The translations under genes and the position numbers were made by a program. From positions 1 through 10,255 of the forward strand of contig JAAEEW010000048.1 in NCBI GenBank assembly GCA_013415595.1: a stretch of DNA of 10,255 nt, in the 5' to 3' direction. The notes beneath the pieces were generated by a model. It was given only the letters and a program-made list of their open reading frames with translations, ran no database searches and was not told the origin of the DNA. How positions within the stretch are numbered: the stretch's first letter is position 1; each line of letters opens with the position of its first letter. The stretch comes from Methanosarcinales archaeon. GTDB lineage: Archaea; Halobacteriota; Methanosarcinia; Methanotrichales; Methanotrichaceae. Shown here piece after piece: positions 6,922 through 10,255 of this stretch.

Positions 6922-7028
6922 CGGGCGTGAGGGGATTCGAACCCCTGATTTACAGCTTAGGAGGCTGCCGCCATATCCTTTCTAGGGAACGTGGCAAGAA
7001 CCACCGTTCCTGGCTAGGCCACACGCCC
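6922..7028 (-). tRNA. tRNA-Arg(CCU) with an intron in the D-loop
   Basis: After removal of the 32-base intron the gene folds into a complete cloverleaf. The acceptor stem is GGGCGTG with CACGCCC, followed by T8 and G9. The D-arm starts GCCT and reads AGCCAGGATA in the loop. The anticodon arm is GCAGC, loop CTCCTAA, GCTGT, with anticodon CCT. The variable loop is AAATC, the T-arm is AGGGG-TTCGAAT-CCCCT and the discriminator is G73. No CCA is encoded. It decodes AGG. A20 in the D-loop agrees with the known arginine identity element. G15-C48 can form the Levitt pair. The D-stem has a T13-T22 mismatch in its fourth pair, and 27-43 is G-U. The gene is convergent with hisG. Confidence 0.93.
6980..7011 (-). 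other. 32-base archaeal tRNA intron at D-loop position 17
   Basis: A 4-bp helix (CTAG 7017-7014 with CTAG 6985-6982) is flanked by two 3-base bulges, CCA (7013-7011) and AAA (6981-6979). The inner intron hairpin (GGAAC and GTGG pairing with CCAC and GTTCC, one bulged G, TTCTTG loop) stacks on it. Cutting after the second base of each bulge gives the regular D-loop AGCC|AGGATA. The outer helix is reduced to the D-stem pairs, so this is a relaxed bulge-helix-bulge site. AGGA at both edges makes the exact ends ambiguous by a few bases without changing the mature tRNA. Confidence 0.85.
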
Positions 7029-7051
7029 ACGCCTCTTCCCTGGCCCCACCT

Positions 7052-7068
7052 GGTATATCAACTTTTCC
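7052..7068 (-). promoter_or_regulatory. TATA/BRE promoter of tRNA-Arg
   Basis: On minus, AAAAGTTGATATACC places GATATACC (7059-7052) 24-31 bases before the first base of the tRNA at 7028, the standard archaeal distance. The A-rich part upstream fits a BRE. TATATC also reads as a TATA-like word on plus. Confidence 0.65.
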
Positions 7069-7072
7069 AGAT

Positions 7073-7208
7073 CCACCGGCACCGGGGGGATAAAATGCCG
7101 GTGGGAAGAATTCTGTTCATCTGATCTTCCAGGGAGAGGCCCGTAGCCAAGCCCGGGGGTCGTGCGGCGCCTCTTGAGCCCGGTGAGGGGGGAGGGAACG
7201 GCCCCCTC
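7073..7208. other. GC-rich stretch with three stem-loops, possible structured RNA
   Basis: No credible gene lies between the tRNA promoter and the gene at 7400. Three inverted repeats follow one another: CCACCGGCA (7073-7081) with TGCCGGTGG (7096-7104), AGAGGC (7135-7140) with GCCTCT (7169-7174), and GAGGGGG (7185-7191) with CCCCCTC (7202-7208). A TATA-like word on plus (7054-7059) would start a transcript near 7080. The strand and any RNA product are unproven. Part of the stretch resembles a tRNA D-arm, but no T-arm follows. Confidence 0.35.
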
Positions 7209-7210
7209 GC

Positions 7211-7319
7211 CCTGCTCATTTGCCTATCCCTCATCTTTCATCCTATCCTTCGTCCCTTCCAATCCTTCGTCCAGTCCATCATCTTCCATCATCCTATCCC
7301 CCTGCATCCCCACCATCCA
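7211..7319 (+). repeat. Pyrimidine-rich low-complexity tract
   Basis: About 110 bases are nearly all C and T with scattered A and very few G, built from recurring TCC, CATC and ATCCTATCC words (for example at 7240-7249 and 7290-7299). It lies upstream of the TATA box of the next gene and is unlikely to be in its mRNA. An in-frame ATG-like start near 7220 would make it coding, but the result is a Ser/Pro-rich string without a ribosome binding site, so I treat the tract as non-coding. Confidence 0.5.
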
Positions 7320-7325
7320 GGGATA

Positions 7326-7392
7326 ACTTTAAATGTCGTCAATCGAATCGTGGATTTGTAGACGATCGACGAAAGTCCCTCGTCGTGGAGGT
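7326..7392 (+). promoter_or_regulatory. Promoter, leader hairpin and ribosome binding site of the Gln/Met-rich repeat gene
   Basis: TTTAAAT (7328-7334) is a TATA-like box; initiation would fall near 7355. The leader can form a 6-bp hairpin, CGACGA (7367-7372) with TCGTCG (7380-7385). GACGA at 7361-7365 can compete for the same partner. One base after the hairpin comes GGAGGT (7387-7392), a perfect Shine-Dalgarno seven bases before ATG 7400, which fixes the start. Confidence 0.55.
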
Positions 7393-7399
7393 TAGGAAG

Positions 7400-7975
7400 A
7401 TGAAATTGATGCGAATGCTATGTGCGCTGGCGGCATTGTGTGCTGTTCTTTCGCCAGCCCTTTCCGAGACCCTGACCATGGAGCAGAACCGAACCATGGA
7501 ACAGAATCAAACCATGGAGCAGAACATGAGCCAGATGATGGCCCAGGCGGAGATTATGAACCAGGAACTGCTCCAGCTCATGACCCAGGCACAGACCATG
7601 AACCAGAATCTGGCCCAGATCAGAGCCCAGGCAGAGACTACCACCCAGGCTGAGATCATGGAGCAACTGAGAATCCAGATCGAGACCATGAACCAGAACC
7701 TGATCACACTGGCATCTCAGGTGCAGACCATGAACCAGAACATGGCCCAGATTCAGACCAGAGAGCAGAACCAGGATGCTGAGCAGGTCTTGGCCGCGAA
7801 CCAGGTTCAGAATATGGAGCAGGTCCAGAGCATGGAGCAAGCTCAGAGCATGGAGCAGACCGGCGCCACGAGCATGAACCAGAACGCGGCCCAGGGACAG
7901 GCCATGTATCAGAATCAGGGCGGGTCCATGACCCAGGGGTCTATGACCCAGGGATCCACGACCCAGGGCAGATGA
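7400..7975 (+). CDS. Exported Gln/Met/Asn-rich repeat protein
   Basis: I do not recognise a family. The 191-residue product starts with a Sec-type signal peptide (MKLMRM, hydrophobic core to about 18, likely cleavage after ALS at 22). The remaining 169 residues hold about 40 Gln and 20 Met by hand count, plus many Asn, Glu and Thr, with no Cys, Trp or Phe. Three regions follow: short MEQN repeats (27-42); five tandem units of 14 residues (one of 16) starting TMNQN or similar (52-123); then spaced MEQ repeats and a tail of SMTQG units. Two-heptad spacing with Ile, Leu and Met at recurring positions suggests a coiled coil or helical fibre. The start at 7400 has a perfect ribosome binding site. 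It stands alone between a promoter and a hairpin terminator, and codon use is less GC-biased than in neighbours. An envelope or extracellular role is inferred only from export. Confidence 0.8.
   Translation: MKLMRMLCALAALCAVLSPALSETLTMEQNRTMEQNQTMEQNMSQMMAQAEIMNQELLQLMTQAQTMNQNLAQIRAQAETTTQAEIMEQLRIQIETMNQNLITLASQVQTMNQNMAQIQTREQNQDAEQVLAANQVQNMEQVQSMEQAQSMEQTGATSMNQNAAQGQAMYQNQGGSMTQGSMTQGSTTQGR
7553..7768 (+). repeat. Five tandem 14-residue (42-base) coding repeats
   Basis: Encoded units are residues 52-65, 66-79, 80-95 (two residues longer and most diverged), 96-109 and 110-123. The units at 66, 96 and 110 begin TMNQN; most continue with alternating Leu/Ile/Met and Gln. The underlying DNA keeps the word ACCATGAACCAGAA in three copies. 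Confidence 0.7.
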
Positions 7976-8004
7976 GATCCCTTTGATATCACAGCCATCA
8001 TCCA

Positions 8005-8059
8005 GCCGGTCCATGTGACCGGCACCCGGCTTTTCAGTCCGGGAACCATCTTTTTCTTA
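8005..8059 (+). terminator. Double hairpin and T-run after the Gln/Met-rich gene
   Basis: GCCGGTC (8005-8011) pairs with GACCGGC (8017-8023), and CCCGG (8025-8029) with CCGGG (8039-8043). A T5 run starts at 8051, and a further T-run follows at about 8143-8148. It lies 30 bases after the TGA at 7973-7975. Confidence 0.6.
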
Positions 8060-8349
8060 ATTTGACGCCCGAAGGCCCCCGGCCGAATCTGTTCTGGCTT
8101 TTTAAAGTTATAAAAAGGTCATAAAAGGGATGCCTGCGGACGTTTTTTCATGACGGGGCCACTGCGGCTACCATTTGCAGGCTACCACTGCGGCTCGATC
8201 TCGCCAACCTCTTCCCGGGAATGGCCGTCCAGAGTCGCCTGATCCCGGGAATGGGGGAGCTCATCGATCCTTAAACGGCCCCGGCAAAGTCCCCCCCCTG
8301 GATAGACCGTTCTCATAATTCCAGGAATAGGGACGGCTGGTCCGGCGTC
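8060..8349. other. Convergent intergenic region with short direct repeats and AT-rich block
   Basis: No supported gene was found. An AT-rich block at 8100-8127 contains AAAGTTATAAAAAGG, promoter-like on plus and T-run-like on minus, where it could end the pentapeptide-gene transcript. Beyond it are short direct repeats: CCACTGCGGCT at 8159-8169 and 8185-8195, GGCTACCA at 8166-8173 and 8180-8187, and CCCGGGAATGG at 8214-8224 and 8244-8254. The longest frame from ATG 8150 is only 30 codons and shows no recognisable features. Confidence 0.4.
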
Positions 8350-10050
8350 TCAAACCACGCCGATCAGGGTGCCGCTCAGGACCACCACGAACAGGCCCAG
8401 GAAGAACCAGCCCAGCATCCCCTCGATCATGCCCAGGTGACGGTAGTGCCCCACCGGATAGATATTGGCCGGAGCCTGGGCGGTGAAGTTCATGGCGCTG
8501 AAGTACATGGAGTCGATGAGGGAGGCGGTCTTTGGTCCTGCGGTCTGGCCTTGGGCTGCCGCCTGGTGGAGGGCCGCCATCTGGGAAGCGCTCATGCTCT
8601 CCGCGGCCTTGATCTTCTGCAGGTCGTCCTCTCCGAACTTGCGAATGCCGTTGCCCTTCCAGAACCATATCCCAAAGAGGAATATGAAGAAGAGGGACCA
8701 GAGAATGGTGAAGCTGGGCTTGACTCCGTAGCCGCAGGAGACCCAGGAGACGATGTCCACCGTCTTTTCAAAACCCCAGGGCTTTACGGACTGGGCGATC
8801 TTCCGGTACTGGTAGTAGCATTCGTTGGCGTCGTCCATCCACTCCAGGTTCTTGTAGTTCTTGACCAGGGCCAGGTAGGCCGCTCCGTCGAAGACCATGT
8901 GGTCCTTGATGGTGTCCCAGCGGGCGATCAGCCTGGTGAAGTCCGCGCCCTTGAGGGAGAGCAGCGACTCCTGGCCGTAGGTGGCGTTCCCCAGCTCCAG
9001 GGAGTAGATGCGCGCGCTCTCCATGATCAGGTCCTGGTCGAAGCGGGAGTCCACGAACCGGGCGTTGTCGGCGAACTTGGTGACGGCGAAGATGGCCGCT
9101 CCCCGGAAGGTCACCCGGGAGAAGTCGGAAAATCCGTTGAAGTTGGCCAGGCCGAAGATGGCCGCCTGGTCGAACTGAGCCCGGCTGAAGGTGACATCGG
9201 CCCCGAAGCGGGCTCCCATGAAGGTGACGTTGCCCTCAAAGCGGGTGTTCATGAAGTTGGAGGTGCCGGAGATCTGGGCGTTCGCGAAGCTGGTCTCGCT
9301 GGAGAAGACCGCCTTCCAGAAGGACAGAAGCTGGGCGAACTGGGCGAACTCGAAGTCCACGAACTTGATGAAATGGGCGCTCTCAAAGCTGGTGTCGCCT
9401 CTGAACTGGGCGCTGAGATAGCTTACGTCTCCCCAGAAGCTGGCGCCCTCGAAGGTGGCCAGCTTGCCGAACTGGGCGTAGCTGAAGTCCACCACCTCGC
9501 TGAAGTTCACGTTTCTAAATGAGGCGATCTCGGCGAACTTGGCCAGCTTGAAGTCGGCGACCTTCATGAACCGGGACGACGAGAACCGGCAATCTCCGAT
9601 GAAGTTGGCAGCGGCAAGGTCCGCCCGGCCGGCGAAGATGTTGCCCCGCAGGTCAACCGGCTCTTGAAAGATGGACCCGGCGAGGCTGATGGTTCCGTTT
9701 ACGGTGGAGTTGGTGATGGCGATGGGCTCGGATACCGGCTTTTCCAGGTTGCTCAAGTCCAGGTCTCCGGCGATGTACACCCGGTCGTAGTTGACCGGAT
9801 AGCCGGCCTTCACCTGGCCCACTATCTCCCCCGGCTGGACGATCCTCAGGCAGGTAGCTTCCGCCCGGGCTTCCTGGTCCTGGGGCATGGACAGGTTCAG
9901 GCCCGGCGCCTGGCCGACCGGACAGCCGGCAGGAGCAACGCCGCTCTGGTTGCTCGAAAGGTTATCCGATACATCAGCCCCTGCCAGGCAGGCCGTAAGC
10001 AGGGCCAGCGCCAGCACAGCTATCCACCTGACTATCGAACCACACTCCAC
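8350..10050 (-). CDS. Exported pentapeptide-repeat protein with a two-helix pore-like C-terminus
   Basis: The 566-residue product starts at GTG 10050; an in-frame TAA lies seven codons upstream, and no strong Shine-Dalgarno is seen. Residues 1-25 form a signal sequence with a lipobox-like LTAC (18-21), so it may be lipid-anchored or simply exported. Residues about 90-345 are pentapeptide repeats of the Phe-centred type (ADF, ASF, TSF every five residues), expected to fold as a four-sided beta-helix. Then come ANECYYQYRK (408-417) and SCGYGVKP, a transmembrane helix (446-463), a polar loop, a pore-helix-like segment DSMYFSAMNFTAQAPANIYP (513-532) and a last helix (541-563). The C-terminus is arranged like a two-helix K+ channel pore, but where a TVGYG-type filter should be it reads TAQAP. 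Conduction is therefore doubtful. A paralogue lies 55 bases upstream. Confidence 0.85.
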   Translation of the reverse strand: MECGSIVRWIAVLALALLTACLAGADVSDNLSSNQSGVAPAGCPVGQAPGLNLSMPQDQEARAEATCLRIVQPGEIVGQVKAGYPVNYDRVYIAGDLDLSNLEKPVSEPIAITNSTVNGTISLAGSIFQEPVDLRGNIFAGRADLAAANFIGDCRFSSSRFMKVADFKLAKFAEIASFRNVNFSEVVDFSYAQFGKLATFEGASFWGDVSYLSAQFRGDTSFESAHFIKFVDFEFAQFAQLLSFWKAVFSSETSFANAQISGTSNFMNTRFEGNVTFMGARFGADVTFSRAQFDQAAIFGLANFNGFSDFSRVTFRGAAIFAVTKFADNARFVDSRFDQDLIMESARIYSLELGNATYGQESLLSLKGADFTRLIARWDTIKDHMVFDGAAYLALVKNYKNLEWMDDANECYYQYRKIAQSVKPWGFEKTVDIVSWVSCGYGVKPSFTILWSLFFIFLFGIWFWKGNGIRKFGEDDLQKIKAAESMSASQMAALHQAAAQGQTAGPKTASLIDSMYFSAMNFTAQAPANIYPVGHYRHLGMIEGMLGWFFLGLFVVVLSGTLIGVV

Positions 10051-10105
10051 AGGGGAGAATTGAGACCATTACAGATTTAGGGTTTTCCCCGACGGCCGTC
10101 CCTGG

Positions 10106-10255
10106 CTAACGGATCATGACGTTTCCCAGGGTGACCAGGAACAGAGCCAGCAAGAGCCATCCCAGTATCCCCTCCAGGATCACCAGGTGGCGGTAGAATC
10201 CCCGGGGAAGGAAGTCCACCGGGGCCTGGGCGATGAAGACCATGGCGCTGAAGTA
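10106..10255 (-). CDS. C-terminal end of a second pore-like pentapeptide-family protein (cut by window)
   Basis: Forty-nine codons and a TAG at 10108-10106 are visible. They begin YFSAMVFIAQAP, continue with a PRGFYRHL turn and end in a hydrophobic helix closing NVMIR. This matches the last 50 residues of the adjacent gene position by position (YFSAM, AQAP, YRHL, EG.LGW), so the two are tandem paralogues. The filter position again reads AQAP instead of a K+ signature. The rest of the protein, including any pentapeptide repeats, lies outside the window. The 55 bases to the next gene contain a perfect palindrome GACGGCCGTC (10091-10100) and no good TATA box, so the two genes may share a transcript. 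Confidence 0.85.
   Translation of the reverse strand, partial: YFSAMVFIAQAPVDFLPRGFYRHLVILEGILGWLLLALFLVTLGNVMIR

Noticed and set aside
7139..7190. tRNA-like string resembling a Leu or Ser D-arm
   Set aside because: No T-arm (GGTTCGAATCC type) and no matching acceptor stem follow within a tRNA length.
7220..7399. Upstream start adding 60 residues to the Gln/Met-rich protein
   Set aside because: It would bury the signal peptide, has no ribosome binding site, and crosses the pyrimidine tract and the TATA box.
7553..7768. CRISPR-like periodic repeats
   Set aside because: The period is coding (42 bases), without constant repeats and unique spacers.
8150..8242. Thirty-codon plus frame
   Set aside because: No ribosome binding site, no recognisable features, and it overlaps the short direct repeats.
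8437..9522. Long plus-strand frame of 361 codons
   Set aside because: It is antisense to the pentapeptide-repeat gene; its regular EVG/ELG pattern is the mirror of the repeated codons there.

Overview
The window looks like chromosome from a GC-rich methanogenic euryarchaeon, most probably of the Methanothrix (Methanosaeta/Methanocrinis) type. The evidence is archaeal: ribosomal protein S8e, a DUF1922 zinc-ribbon protein, an archaeal-type Elp3, a tRNA gene with an archaeal bulge-helix-bulge intron and no encoded CCA, AT-rich TATA boxes about 25-45 bases before several genes, and surface proteins with Ig-like and pentapeptide-repeat domains of the kind common in Methanosarcinales. The genus is an inference; the archaeal origin is secure.

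Layout, left to right. Positions 1-1540 (minus) hold a membrane protein with a DUF1616-like N-terminus, a long acidic and Pro/Ala/Ser-rich linker and an Ig-like domain; its C-terminus lies outside the window. After an AT-rich control and terminator region comes a minus-strand pair, DUF1922 (1910-2122) behind rps8e (2153-2533). Next on minus are elp3 (2687-4357), a nitroreductase whose stop overlaps the elp3 TTG start (4354-4869), and a calcineurin-like phosphoesterase (4926-5864). A divergent promoter region separates these from hisG (6040-6912, plus). Convergent with hisG and only 9 bases away is a tRNA-Arg(CCU) gene on minus, interrupted by a 32-base intron inside the D-loop. A structured GC-rich stretch and a pyrimidine-rich tract lead to a plus-strand gene for an exported Gln/Met/Asn-rich repeat protein (7400-7975). 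After a convergent intergenic region, the right end carries two tandem paralogues on minus: a full-length exported pentapeptide-repeat protein with a two-helix, pore-like C-terminus (8350-10050) and the C-terminal end of a second copy (10106-10255).

The housekeeping genes concern translation (S8e, Elp3 wobble-uridine modification, tRNA-Arg) and histidine synthesis (HisG). The flanks encode envelope proteins of unknown function. The points most worth a second look are the non-canonical tRNA intron, the shared AQAP motif where the two channel-like proteins should have a K+ selectivity filter, the 14-residue-repeat secreted protein, the 53-residue insertion in Elp3, and a frame anomaly at the phosphoesterase start.
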